Made by a program: the position numbers and the translations under genes. The notes below the pieces were generated by a model, which was given only the letters and a program-made list of their open reading frames with translations, did not search any database and was not told where the DNA came from. This document shows, in pieces, positions 7,534-15,770 of a stretch of 64,000 nucleotides of DNA (position 1 is the first letter of the stretch; each line of letters starts with the position of its first letter). The stretch spans positions 1 through 64,000 of the forward strand of contig JAIESX010000035.1 in assembly GCA_019745555.1 (NCBI GenBank), in the 5' to 3' direction. This DNA comes from Burkholderiaceae bacterium. GTDB taxonomy: Bacteria; Pseudomonadota; Gammaproteobacteria; Burkholderiales; Burkholderiaceae_C.

Positions 7534-8487
7534 ATGACCGTGAGCACCCGACAAAGCAGCACCACCCCTCCCGCCCTGCGCGAGGGCGTGGACCTGCCCA
7601 TCGCCGCCGTCGAACGTGACACCGGGCTGTCCAAGGACACCCTGCGGGTCTGGGAGCGGCGCTATGGTTTCCCGCAGCCCGGACGCGATGCCACGGGTGA
7701 GCGGCTCTACCCGGCCGAGCAGGTGGAGCGCCTGCGCGTGATCGCCCGCCTGCTCAACGCGGGCGAGCGCCCGGGCCAGATCGTGGCGCTGCCGCTGGCG
7801 GAGTTGCGGCAACGCCTGCAGGCCAGCATGCCGCTGGGACGCGGCATGGCTCTGGAGCACGAAGCCCTGCTCACCATGCTGCGCCGCTGCGAGATCATGG
7901 ATCTGCGCCGTGCGCTGAACCAGGCGGTGATGCGCCTGGGCCTGGCGCGCTTCATGACCGAGCAACTGGTCCCGCTGACCGTGCACGTGGGTGAGGCCTG
8001 GGTGCGCGGCGAGATCCAGGTCTTCGAGGAGCACATGTACACCGAGAGCGTGGTGGCCGTGCTGCGTGGTGCGCTCGGCGGCTCAGCGGGGCTGCCCAGC
8101 CCGGGCATGCCGCGCGTGCTGCTGGGCACGCTGCCCCACGAGCATCACCTGCTGGGCCTGCTGATGGCTGAGGCCATGCTCTCGCTCGAAGGCTGTGAAT
8201 GCGTGTCCCTGGGGGCCAACACGCCCGTGACCGAGATTGTGCGCGCCGCCCAGGCCAACCGCGCCCAGATCGTGGGCCTGAGCTTCAGCCCGGTCAGCAA
8301 CACCCCGCAACTGCTGCAGAGCCTGCTGGAACTGCGCGCCCAGCTGCCCGCCAACGTGCAACTCTGGGCCGGCGGCAGCCACCCGGCACTGCGCAAGCGC
8401 CTGCCGGCGGGAGTGGTGGCGGTGGACCGCTTGGAACAGATCCCGGAGCTGCTGGCGGTCTGGAAGGCTCAGGCCGAGGCGGCCTGA
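7534..8487 (+). CDS. MerR-family regulator with B12-binding domain, CarH/LitR-like photoreceptor
   Basis: A 317-residue protein. The MerR winged-helix lies at about residues 20-90 (LSKDTLRVWERRYGFPQP), then a four-helix cobalamin-cap domain, then a B12-binding Rossmann domain. Trp156 followed by nine residues and Glu166-His167 is the W-x9-EH signature of adenosylcobalamin photoreceptors (CarH). The cobalt-ligand motif normally D-x-H-x-x-G reads E203-H-H205-L-L-G208, so the histidine is kept and the Asp is Glu. In CarH/LitR proteins darkness keeps a DNA-bound tetramer and light releases it. It is divergent from the lipid/redox operon, its likely target. Start at 7534 rather than 7507 because the latter lies upstream of an operator. 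Confidence 0.88.
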   Translation: MTVSTRQSSTTPPALREGVDLPIAAVERDTGLSKDTLRVWERRYGFPQPGRDATGERLYPAEQVERLRVIARLLNAGERPGQIVALPLAELRQRLQASMPLGRGMALEHEALLTMLRRCEIMDLRRALNQAVMRLGLARFMTEQLVPLTVHVGEAWVRGEIQVFEEHMYTESVVAVLRGALGGSAGLPSPGMPRVLLGTLPHEHHLLGLLMAEAMLSLEGCECVSLGANTPVTEIVRAAQANRAQIVGLSFSPVSNTPQLLQSLLELRAQLPANVQLWAGGSHPALRKRLPAGVVAVDRLEQIPELLAVWKAQAEAA

Positions 8488-8585
8488 AGACCTTCTTCTC
8501 CTTGAGCCGGGTCCGTGCTTGCGTGGCTTTGCCGGGTCTCGCCCCGGCAAGCAAGCGACCCCGGGTGCAGATCAGCAGCAGAAAC

Positions 8586-10607
8586 TCAGAAGGTCAGCTG
8601 AAGGCCAACCTTGAGGCTACGCCCAGGCAAAGGAACACCCCCAGGCCGCGTCTGCGTCAGGATCGACGACGACGAGTAAGCCAGGGTATTGGTCAGATTG
8701 TTCACCCGCGCATACCAGAGCGCCGGCAAGCCCCCCACCCTGTCCCGCAGACTCAAGCCTGCGTTCCACAGCGTGTAACCCTCGGTCGTGCGCTGGCCAT
8801 CCGGCACCCGGTCCTGGCCCGCATAACGGTCCACACCCAGGCGTGCATTCCAGGCCGCGCGGCTCCACTGCAGCGAGGCGCCGACGCGGTGCGGGGCGAT
8901 GCGCGGCAGGGGTTGGCCGGTGCTGGTGTTCTCGGCGCGCACGGTGTCGGCGCGCAGGCCCAGGTCCAGCTTGTGCAGGGTGTCGATCAGGCGCACATTG
9001 CCATTGGCTTCCACACCTGTGAAACGGGCCTGCACCTGGGTGTAGGTGTACTGCGGCGGCGAGGCGGCCAGGTCCGTGCCCTCGAGCGAGATGTAGTTGC
9101 TGAAGCGGTGCTGGAAGAGCTGCACCCTGGCCCGGTGTCCGCCACGCTTCCAGGCCGCGCCAATGTCGACGTTGGCTGAACGCTCCTTGTCCAGGTTGGC
9201 GTTACCGATCTCTTCTGCGTTCGTCGCCACGTGCTCGCCGTTGGCGTAGAGCTCGTAGTGACGCGGCGCGCGCTCGTTGAGCGAGGCGTTGGAGGTCAGC
9301 TGCCACTCGGGCGCCACGTTCCACAAGGCGCCCAGGGCGTAGCTGGCCGGATTGAAGCTGCGCGAGCCCGGCGTGAAGGTGGCATTGCCATCGATACCCA
9401 GGGACTCCACACGCACCGACTCCAGGCGTGCACCGGCGCTGAGCTTGCCCCAGGCCATGCCCAGTTCCTCGTGCACGAAGGCGGCGCTGCTGCGCGTACG
9501 GCTGTTGGGGGCGTAGGCTTCGTCACCGTTGGCCGAGAAGTCGCTGCTGTCGAACTGCAGGCCAACCACGCCGTCGAGCTGGCCGATGCGCGCGTGCCGT
9601 GCTTCCAGGCGCAGATCCTGTCCCCGGGTCTTGAAGCGCGTGCCGGCTTCGCTGCCCTCGAACTCGGTGTGGGCGTAGTCGGTCAGGCTGTACTGGGCCT
9701 TGACGCTCTGGAAGAACGGGCCCAGCTCGCGCAGCTCGCCTTCGAGCGCATAGCGGTTGGAGCGCATGCGGATCGTGACTTCGTCCTCGGCCACGGCGCC
9801 GTAGTTCTTGTCATAAGTGGAAAGCGAGGCCCCGAGGTAGCCGCGGTCGAAGTGCATCGTGCCACCGACGGCACCGCCCCAGGTTTCGCTGGCCGAGTTG
9901 CAGATGCGGCGGTCCGTGGTCGTGACGCCGTTCTTTGTGCAGTCCAGGGCCACGGGCACCGAGACGTCTTCGGTCTTGCGCGACATGGCGTCCACGTGCA
10001 GGGTGTAGCGGTTGGTGCCGGTCTCCAGCACCACGGCACCACCCTGCTCCTTGTTGCCCGTCGCGAAGCCGGCATCCAGACGACCCGAGACGCCGCCCTC
10101 TGCGCCAAACAGCGGCGCACGCGGGATGCGGCCGTCGATCACGTTGACCACGCCGCCCACGGCGCTGCCGCCGTACTGCAGCACACCGGGGCCGCGCAGC
10201 ACCTCGATGCGCTCGATCAGCAGCGGGTCCAGCGCGACCGCGTGGTCCGGGCTCAGGGCCGAGAGGTCCAGGTTGGCGCCACCGTTGTTGAGGATGGTGA
10301 TGCGGTCGCTGTCCAGTCCGCGGATCACAGGACGGCTGGCATTGGGGCCGAAGTAGCTGCTGCTCACACCGGGCAGGCCGTTGAGCGTCTCGCCCAGCGT
10401 GCTCTGGCCACGCTGCAGCAACTCGTCGTTGTTGAGCTGGTCTACGGGCGCGATGAGTTCGCTGGTGCCCAAAGGGTTGGCGGTCACGACCACGGGCGTG
10501 AGCGTGGCGTTGTCCTGCGCCCAGCTGCTGCAGGCCAGCAGGCTGAGGCTGGCGACGGCGCTGAGGCGCAAGAGGCTGGAATGGGAAATCTGGCGTTTGT
10601 TCTTCAT
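8586..10607 (-). CDS. TonB-dependent outer-membrane receptor
   Basis: A 673-residue receptor. The signal peptide (MKNKRQISHSSLLRLSAVASLSLLACSSWAQ) is followed by a plug domain (LGETLNGLPGVSSSYFGPNASRPVIRGLDSDRITILNNG, RIEVLRGPGVLQYGGSAVGGVVNVID) and a 22-stranded-barrel-type C-terminal half ending LPGRSLKVGLQLTF with a terminal Phe. The form resembles ZnuD-like zinc receptors, but siderophore, cobalamin or other metal cargo cannot be excluded. The ATG at 10607 is chosen for its signal peptide; the longer frame from 10667 adds 20 residues ahead of it. Last gene of the metal-uptake set. Confidence 0.88.
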   Translation of the reverse strand: MKNKRQISHSSLLRLSAVASLSLLACSSWAQDNATLTPVVVTANPLGTSELIAPVDQLNNDELLQRGQSTLGETLNGLPGVSSSYFGPNASRPVIRGLDSDRITILNNGGANLDLSALSPDHAVALDPLLIERIEVLRGPGVLQYGGSAVGGVVNVIDGRIPRAPLFGAEGGVSGRLDAGFATGNKEQGGAVVLETGTNRYTLHVDAMSRKTEDVSVPVALDCTKNGVTTTDRRICNSASETWGGAVGGTMHFDRGYLGASLSTYDKNYGAVAEDEVTIRMRSNRYALEGELRELGPFFQSVKAQYSLTDYAHTEFEGSEAGTRFKTRGQDLRLEARHARIGQLDGVVGLQFDSSDFSANGDEAYAPNSRTRSSAAFVHEELGMAWGKLSAGARLESVRVESLGIDGNATFTPGSRSFNPASYALGALWNVAPEWQLTSNASLNERAPRHYELYANGEHVATNAEEIGNANLDKERSANVDIGAAWKRGGHRARVQLFQHRFSNYISLEGTDLAASPPQYTYTQVQARFTGVEANGNVRLIDTLHKLDLGLRADTVRAENTSTGQPLPRIAPHRVGASLQWSRAAWNARLGVDRYAGQDRVPDGQRTTEGYTLWNAGLSLRDRVGGLPALWYARVNNLTNTLAYSSSSILTQTRPGGVPLPGRSLKVGLQLTF

Positions 10608-10679
10608 GTCTGTCTCGTTGAATCGAAAGGCGATACACCGCGGCGCGCAAGCGTCGCGGTGCAACACGGAAGGAAAGAT

Positions 10680-11069
10680 TCAGCGAGACGCCGGCGGCGC
10701 GCGCGCGGCAAAGGCCGCGCAGGGGCGCGGCTGCAGGGCCTGCAGCGCGACCCAGGCGGGCAGCAGCGGCAGGACTGAAGGAATGGCGATGTGAGAGACG
10801 GCCACCGGACCGCCATGGCCCAGCTGGTCGTAGAGACGGCATTCGCTGTCACCGGAGGCGTGCGCCAGCAGTTGGGCCAGCAGGCCATGCGCCTCATGGT
10901 CATGACCGTCGTCTTGCGCAACAGCGGCGGTTGGCCCATGCACGTCATGGGCGTGCAGCACCCCGTGCGCCAGCCCCAGCCACTGGGCCCAGAGCAGGGC
11001 CAGCACGAGCAGCGCCATGCCCGGCAGATGCCGGAGCGCAGGACGGGTCGTAGGCTGAGGGCGGAACAT
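10680..11069 (-). CDS. Small His-rich exported/membrane protein
   Basis: A 129-residue protein with a hydrophobic N-terminal segment (MALLVLALLWAQWLGLAHG) followed by a His/Asp-rich stretch (HAHDVHGP and DDGHDHEAHG) and CRLYDQLGHGG. Another hydrophobic patch follows near residues 95-115. The histidine cluster suggests periplasmic metal binding, and the location between a TonB receptor and a DUF3299 gene supports this. I do not assign a family. Confidence 0.65.
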   Translation of the reverse strand: MFRPQPTTRPALRHLPGMALLVLALLWAQWLGLAHGVLHAHDVHGPTAAVAQDDGHDHEAHGLLAQLLAHASGDSECRLYDQLGHGGPVAVSHIAIPSVLPLLPAWVALQALQPRPCAAFAARAPPASR

Positions 11070-11093
11070 GGGGAAACGCGAGCGAGGGGCGGA

Positions 11094-11612
11094 TTATTTC
11101 ACAGGCACGGCATCGGTGATGCGGTAGTAGAGGCCATAGGGGTCGTCACGCAGCACGGACAGGCGGCCCTGCACCACCACGGGCTCCATGCCGTAGCGGA
11201 TGGGTGTCTTGCTGCGCACCTCGACCATGCTCTCGGGTCCGCCGGGCAGGCAGAAGGAGCAGGTCAGCGGCACCGAGCTCAGCAGGAAGTGCGTCTGCTT
11301 CTCGCCCGGCTCCAGCGGCATCATGAAGCCCTGCACGCGCTGCGGCTTGCCGTCCAGCGCCTGGATCTCGGGCGGGAAGACGGGCAGCACGCGGTTCTTC
11401 TCGATGCGCGTCTTCACGTTCGTGAGGAAGGACCAGGGCAGCACGTCACTGCGTTCCTTGAGCTGAGGGAAGGGGCTGCCCGCGCCGTGCACGCCGGCGC
11501 CACTGCCCGGCGGGCCGCTGGGCACGCCGCCTTCGATCGGCGGGCTCAGCTGAGCCTGGGCCGTGAAGCACAGGGCCAGCAACAGGGAGGAGAGCGCGGC
11601 CTTAGTGCACAT
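11094..11612 (-). CDS. DUF3299 domain exported protein
   Basis: A 172-residue protein with a signal peptide (ALSSLLLALCFTAQAQ). The mature part includes LPWSFLTNVKTRIEKNRVLPVFPPEIQALDGKPQRVQGFMMPLEPGEKQTHFLLSS followed by CSFCLPGGPESMVEV, the pattern of DUF3299, with a CxxC pair in SFCLPGG context. Relatives occur beside FtsX-type ABC permeases in zinc-responsive loci such as Vibrio zrgABCDE. It overlaps the preceding gene by 11 nt. Confidence 0.8.
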   Translation of the reverse strand: MCTKAALSSLLLALCFTAQAQLSPPIEGGVPSGPPGSGAGVHGAGSPFPQLKERSDVLPWSFLTNVKTRIEKNRVLPVFPPEIQALDGKPQRVQGFMMPLEPGEKQTHFLLSSVPLTCSFCLPGGPESMVEVRSKTPIRYGMEPVVVQGRLSVLRDDPYGLYYRITDAVPVK

Positions 11613-11844
11613 GGCGCATCCCGCAGTACTTGCCCAGGGCCAGGCCCTTGCAGGCGGCCTGCAGCTCCTTCTGGCAGACGTCGTATTTCTTGCCGGATTC
11701 GAGGCAGCGCGCGGCGGCTTCGTGCGCCGCGGCCATGGCGCGGTGGCGCTGGATGTCCTCGGCCACGGCCTTGGCGTCGTTCTCGTGGGCCTGCACGGCC
11801 AGCAACGGCAGGGCCAGCAGCACGAAGCTCAACAGTTTCTTCAT
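11602..11844 (-). CDS. Small exported protein with conserved cysteines
   Basis: An 80-residue protein starting MKKLLSFVLLALPLLAVQAHENDA, with cleavage expected after VQA. The mature part is helical and Ala-rich with four Cys (ARCLES, DVCQKE, AACKGL, KYCGMRHVH) and a His-containing tail. The start at 11844 is preferred because GAGGA lies 6 nt upstream; ATGs at 11850 and 11859 are alternatives. Probably periplasmic; function unknown. Confidence 0.65.
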   Translation of the reverse strand: MKKLLSFVLLALPLLAVQAHENDAKAVAEDIQRHRAMAAAHEAAARCLESGKKYDVCQKELQAACKGLALGKYCGMRHVH

Positions 11845-11855
11845 CTTCATTCCTC

Positions 11856-13073
11856 TCATCGTTCATTGAGCAGCGATACCGCGCTGCTGCGATAGGCCGC
11901 CAGCACCGGGAGGGCCGAGGCGAGCGCGGCCACCGTCAGAGCCAGGGCCGGCACCCAGAGTTCCTCGGCCAGCCAGATCAGGCCACGCAGCGGCACGGAT
12001 TGATCGTTCTCCAGCATCCAGCCTAGCAGGGCTGTCAAGCCATGGCCGGCCGCCAGGCCCAGCAACGTGGCCAGCGCGGCCAGCCACAGGGCCTCGGCCA
12101 GCCACAGGGCCTCGGCCAGCAGCAGGCCGGCCACGCGGCGCGGCGGCGCGCCCAGCATGCGCAGCAGGGCCAGGTCGGCACGGCGCTCGCGCACCGCGCT
12201 CCAGAGCGCGATGAACACGCTCAAGCCCGCGGTCAGCAGCAGCACGGCGGCAAAGCCGCGCAGCACATCGGTGCCCACGCCCACCATGCGCAGCAGGCGC
12301 GTGATCTCCAGCGCGGGCGCGGCGGCCTGCATGGAGGTGGCGCTGTTCACATAGCGCGGAAAGGTCACGGCCGCCAGCGGGCTGCGGTAGCGCACCAGGG
12401 CCAGGGTGATTTCGCGCTCGGCCTCCAGCGCCTGGCGCTCGGCCTCGTCCTCGGGTTCGCCCTCGTGCACGCGCCAGACCGACTCGCTGGAGGTCAGCAC
12501 CAGGCGGTCGAGCACGCAGCCGCAGGGCGCAAGCACGCCGCTCACGCGGTAGGGCTCGTCGCCATGTTCCTCGCCACCCGCACCCAGGCCATGGGCGCCG
12601 GCAAACTGGCCGTCCACCGCCAGGCCGGTGCTGCGCGCGACCTGGGCACCGAGCACGGCCTCCATCGGCGCCTGCCACCAGGCGCCTTGCGTCAGTTCGG
12701 CGCCGTAGTGCGCCGGGTAGTCACGCGTGGTGCCGACGATGCGGAAGCCCCGGTAGCTGTCGCCCAGGCTCAGCGGGATGAGCTGGGCCACGCGCGCGTC
12801 CTGCGCCAGCGCCTGCGCCTCGGCCAGCGGGATGTTGCCCGTGGGCACGTCCAGATGGAACACGCCCGAGAGGATGAGCTGCAGCGGGCTGCCCTTGGCA
12901 CCGACCACGGCGTCGATGCCGGCGAGGTCGCGCTCGAAGGCACGGTCGATCTGGGTGCGCACCAGCAGCAGCAAGGTGATGGCGGCCAGGCCCAGACTGA
13001 GCAGCAGCAGGTTGAGCACGGTGGCCAGGGGCCGCGCCCAGAGGTAGCGCCAGGCCAGGGACCCGGTGTTCAT
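11856..13073 (-). CDS. ABC transporter permease, FtsX/MacB-like
   Basis: A 405-residue permease with an N-terminal membrane helix (ATVLNLLLLSLGLAAITLLLLV), a periplasmic domain of about 200 residues, and three C-terminal helices (VLLLTAGLSVFIALWSAVRERRADLALLRMLGAPPRRVAGLLLAEA). The RERRADLALLRMLGA segment is the FtsX/LolC hallmark. This family moves no small solute by itself; it transmits ATPase action to periplasmic partners. It pairs with the ATPase gene by a 4-nt overlap. One repeat within the C-terminal half (LWLAEALWLAEALWLAA) comes from a tandem DNA duplication. Confidence 0.85.
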   Translation of the reverse strand: MNTGSLAWRYLWARPLATVLNLLLLSLGLAAITLLLLVRTQIDRAFERDLAGIDAVVGAKGSPLQLILSGVFHLDVPTGNIPLAEAQALAQDARVAQLIPLSLGDSYRGFRIVGTTRDYPAHYGAELTQGAWWQAPMEAVLGAQVARSTGLAVDGQFAGAHGLGAGGEEHGDEPYRVSGVLAPCGCVLDRLVLTSSESVWRVHEGEPEDEAERQALEAEREITLALVRYRSPLAAVTFPRYVNSATSMQAAAPALEITRLLRMVGVGTDVLRGFAAVLLLTAGLSVFIALWSAVRERRADLALLRMLGAPPRRVAGLLLAEALWLAEALWLAALATLLGLAAGHGLTALLGWMLENDQSVPLRGLIWLAEELWVPALALTVAALASALPVLAAYRSSAVSLLNER

Positions 13074-13726
13074 GCCACGGCCTCCCGTGCCCGATCGAGG
13101 TCCAGCACCTGGGCCTCAGGCAGCGCAGCACGCACGCGCGCGTCATGGGTGGCGATGACCAGCGTGGCGCTGCAGCGCTGCGCACTGGCCTGCAGCAGGG
13201 CCAGGGCATCGCGCGCGGCCTCGTCGTCGAGGCTGGCCGTGGGTTCGTCGGCCAGGATCACTTTGGGTTGCAGCAGCACGGCACGCGCCAGCGCCACGCG
13301 CTGCGCCTGCCCGCCCGAGAGCTGCGCGGGCCGGCGCGCTGCCAGCTCGGCCACGCCCAGCGCCTGGAGGGCCGCGGTGATGGCCGCACGGTCCACGGGC
13401 AGGCCGGCGGCGTAATAGACCAGTTCCAGGTTGCCGGCCACGGTCAGGGCGGCGCTCAGGTGCAGTTTCTGCGGCAGAAAGCCGACATGGCGCGCACGCC
13501 AGGCATCGGCCGGCGCGGGGGCGAGAGCGCCCAGGCACTGGCCGGCCACGATGATCTCGCCCGCGGCCGGCGCCATCAGCGCCGCGGCCAGCGCGAGCCA
13601 GCTGGACTTGCCGCTGCCCGAACGGCCGCGCAGCAGCAGCGTCTCGCCCTGGCCCAGCGCGAGGTCGGGAAAGGCCAGGCGTGCGCCGCCCGGGTACTGG
13701 CAAGCCAGGCCACGCGTCGCAATCAC
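13070..13726 (-). CDS. ABC transporter ATP-binding protein
   Basis: A 218-residue ATPase with Walker A GRSGSGKS (34-41), Q-loop around GFLPQKLHL, signature LSGGQAQRVALARA, Walker B VILADEPT and switch His in ATHDARV. It belongs to the LolD/MacB-type branch that partners FtsX-like permeases. It overlaps the end of msrA and the start of the permease gene by 4 nt each. The unit is probably msrA-ATPase-permease-small protein-DUF3299-His-rich protein-TonB receptor. Confidence 0.9.
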   Translation of the reverse strand: MIATRGLACQYPGGARLAFPDLALGQGETLLLRGRSGSGKSSWLALAAALMAPAAGEIIVAGQCLGALAPAPADAWRARHVGFLPQKLHLSAALTVAGNLELVYYAAGLPVDRAAITAALQALGVAELAARRPAQLSGGQAQRVALARAVLLQPKVILADEPTASLDDEAARDALALLQASAQRCSATLVIATHDARVRAALPEAQVLDLDRAREAVA

Positions 13727-14277
13727 GCCCCGGACTCCGGCTTGAGCAGCTCGGCGAACTGTTTCCTGAACTTGGCCACCTTGGGCCCGACGACGAAGGC
13801 GCAGTAGCCCTGGTTGGGATGCTGCGCGTAATAGTCCTGGTGGTAGGCCTCGGCCGGCCAGTAGCTGGCCAGGGGCAGCACCTCGGTGACGATAGGGGCG
13901 TTGAAGATTGCACCCTGCTCCAGCTCGGCAATCAGCAGGCGGGCTTCCTGCTCCTGGGCCGGCGTCGTGAAATACACGGCGCTGCGGTACTGGGTGCCCA
14001 CGTCATTGCCCTGACGGTTGAGCGTGGTCGGGTCGTGGGTGGCGAAGAAGATGCCAAGAAGCTGGCGCACGCTAACCTGGGCCGGATCGTAGACCAGGCG
14101 CACCACCTCGTTGTGGCCGGTGGTGCCGCTGCAGACCTGCTCGTAGCTGGGACGCTCCACATGACCGTTGCTGTAGCCGCTCTCGACATCGAGCACGCCG
14201 CGCACGCGGTCGAAGACGGCCTCGGTGCACCAGAAGCAGCCCGCCCCTAAAACTATCGATTCAGTTTTCTCGGTCAT
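13723..14277 (-). CDS. msrA: Peptide-methionine (S)-S-oxide reductase, 5' end replaced by a mobile element
   Basis: A 184-residue MsrA. The catalytic motif GCFWCTE sits at residues 13-19, followed by GVLDVESGYSNGHVERPSYEQVCSGTTGHNEVVRLVYDP and HDPTTLNRQGNDVGTQYRSAVYF, all typical. It reduces methionine-S-sulfoxide in proteins. The first 12 codons (MTEKTESIVLGA) lie in the integrated element and the following 20 nt are the attachment repeat. The native 12 codons (MSNDHPILVLGG) are found at 20826-20861. The frame and codon count are exactly preserved, so the enzyme should be functional but driven from element DNA. AAGG lies about 9 bp upstream of the ATG. Confidence 0.93.
   Translation of the reverse strand: MTEKTESIVLGAGCFWCTEAVFDRVRGVLDVESGYSNGHVERPSYEQVCSGTTGHNEVVRLVYDPAQVSVRQLLGIFFATHDPTTLNRQGNDVGTQYRSAVYFTTPAQEQEARLLIAELEQGAIFNAPIVTEVLPLASYWPAEAYHQDYYAQHPNQGYCAFVVGPKVAKFRKQFAELLKPESGA
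14222..14241. repeat. attL: 20-bp direct repeat inside msrA
   Basis: TCGGTGCACCAGAAGCAGCC, identical to 20806-20825. Read on the minus strand it encodes the MsrA active-site motif GCFWCTE. Outside this 20-mer the two ends differ, which defines the attachment core. Confidence 0.92.
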
Positions 14278-14371
14278 GCTTTAGAACCTTGTTTTAATTG
14301 ACGTTTTCAGGAATTTGCACGCGCGGAAGTGAAGCAGTAAAATCACACGAAAGATGAAAAATCACTATTTT

Positions 14372-14389
14372 TTTCACACAATTTCCACA
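14372..14389. repeat. Left-end arm-type repeat (TTTCACA pair)
   Basis: TTTCACACAATTTCCACA at the left end of the element matches the right-end sequence at 20706-20723 in 16 of 18 positions and in the same orientation. Each copy holds two TTTCACA-like units 11 bp apart, one helical turn. This is the pattern of integrase arm-binding sites; binding is inferred. It ends 8 bp before the integrase ATG. Confidence 0.5.
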
Positions 14390-14397
14390 CAAAAAAC

Positions 14398-15708
14398 ATG
14401 GCAGAAGCACCCCAGAAGCCCCCTAAGATGCGAGGCATCCAGCAGCTCAAGCGCAGGCTAAAGGATGGTACGACAGCCCTTCACTACAGGGTACAGATTA
14501 AGCGCAAACGGGACAATTTGCATGTTGACAGGCTTTTTGAGGACTTTGAAGAAGCCAGAGAATTCTATTTAGCTAATCTCTCTAAAACCGGACAAGCAAA
14601 AATCAAATTGCTTGAAGAAATTAAAAAAGAGACAGCAGCAAAATTTATCGCAGACTTTCTAAATAATACATTTGAAATGTTCAGCGAAACTTACATAAAA
14701 GAATACATTGAGCCTCAATATAAGCATTTAGACAAAAATACTGCAAGCGGAAAAGCTAAACTTCGCGGGCTTTCAAATACAAAAAGCTTCTTTAAGACCA
14801 TAAATTCAACACTTATCCAAAAAGTTCAGCCAGGTGAGGACTTATCCGATCCGATGCAACGTTTCGCACTGACAGGAAATTCAATTGTCAGGTTTGGAGA
14901 ACTAAAACCAAATGAGATTAATACTTATATTCTTAATGAATATATTAAAGTTAGACTTCAATCAGTTCAACCGGTAACAGTTGAACGAGAATTACAACAT
15001 ATCTCAAATCTCTTTAGAAAGCTTAAGTTTATGGATATTAGACAAAAAAATATCCGCCTTCCAGAGTTTGATAAAGATTTGATATCAGATAAAATTGCAC
15101 AAAGAAAAAGAAAAAACTTTCGAATTAAAAGCTCAGACTTAGACGCAATCAACAAGGCAATTGAAGATTATTCAAATCCTGAATTAGGCTGGATTGTTTC
15201 TCTCATGCTTAACACAGGAGGACGGAGAGCAGAGGTTTGTTTGCTGACTTGGGAGGATGTAAATGAAGAATCTGGAGAAATTCGGTTTTTCGATACAAAG
15301 AACGGCAAAGAAAGAACCGTTTACATGAGCGATGAAGCAAGGAAAGTTATTGAGAGCGTCCGTGCGAATAATAATAAATATGCTGATAATCGCCTATTCT
15401 CTTATACCGTTTTGGGGTTTGATGGAAGCTTCACAAAAATCATTAAGGATCTTTATGATAAAAAACTTATCAGTGAAAAAATAACATCGCATCGCTTTCG
15501 CAAGGAATGTATTAGCCGCCTAGTGCTGAAAGCAAAAGGAAATTATCTTTTACTTGCTGAAATTCTTGGGGTTTCAAATGTTGAAAACCTTGAAAAGAAA
15601 TTTTCAGGTGTTGCAACTGACAAGCCAGATACGGAGAAAGATATTTTGCGCCAGGTTGGACACTCTAGCTCGAACATCACAAAACAACATTACTTTAGCT
15701 TGAAGTAA
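14398..15708 (+). CDS. int: Tyrosine-type site-specific integrase
   Basis: A 436-residue phage-type integrase. Catalytic residues are recognisable: Arg276 in TGGRRAEV, a Lys in the TKNGKERTVYM hairpin, H365-x-x-R368 (HRFR), His422 (GHSS) and nucleophile Tyr432 (HYFSLK). An N-terminal arm-binding/SAM-like region precedes the catalytic domain. AT-rich codon use differs strongly from the host. Located at the left end, divergent from msrA; it should recombine the 20-bp core within msrA. Confidence 0.93.
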   Translation: MAEAPQKPPKMRGIQQLKRRLKDGTTALHYRVQIKRKRDNLHVDRLFEDFEEAREFYLANLSKTGQAKIKLLEEIKKETAAKFIADFLNNTFEMFSETYIKEYIEPQYKHLDKNTASGKAKLRGLSNTKSFFKTINSTLIQKVQPGEDLSDPMQRFALTGNSIVRFGELKPNEINTYILNEYIKVRLQSVQPVTVERELQHISNLFRKLKFMDIRQKNIRLPEFDKDLISDKIAQRKRKNFRIKSSDLDAINKAIEDYSNPELGWIVSLMLNTGGRRAEVCLLTWEDVNEESGEIRFFDTKNGKERTVYMSDEARKVIESVRANNNKYADNRLFSYTVLGFDGSFTKIIKDLYDKKLISEKITSHRFRKECISRLVLKAKGNYLLLAEILGVSNVENLEKKFSGVATDKPDTEKDILRQVGHSSSNITKQHYFSLK

Positions 15709-15770
15709 AATATCCTACAGAAATATTTTTATGTTATAGTTGCACCGTAAATCATTTTTTATTTCTCAAG

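Noticed and set aside
10608-10679. Cobalamin riboswitch or Zur box before the TonB receptor
   Set aside because: The 72-bp GC-rich gap is too short for a cobalamin riboswitch and has no AT-rich palindrome resembling a Zur site.
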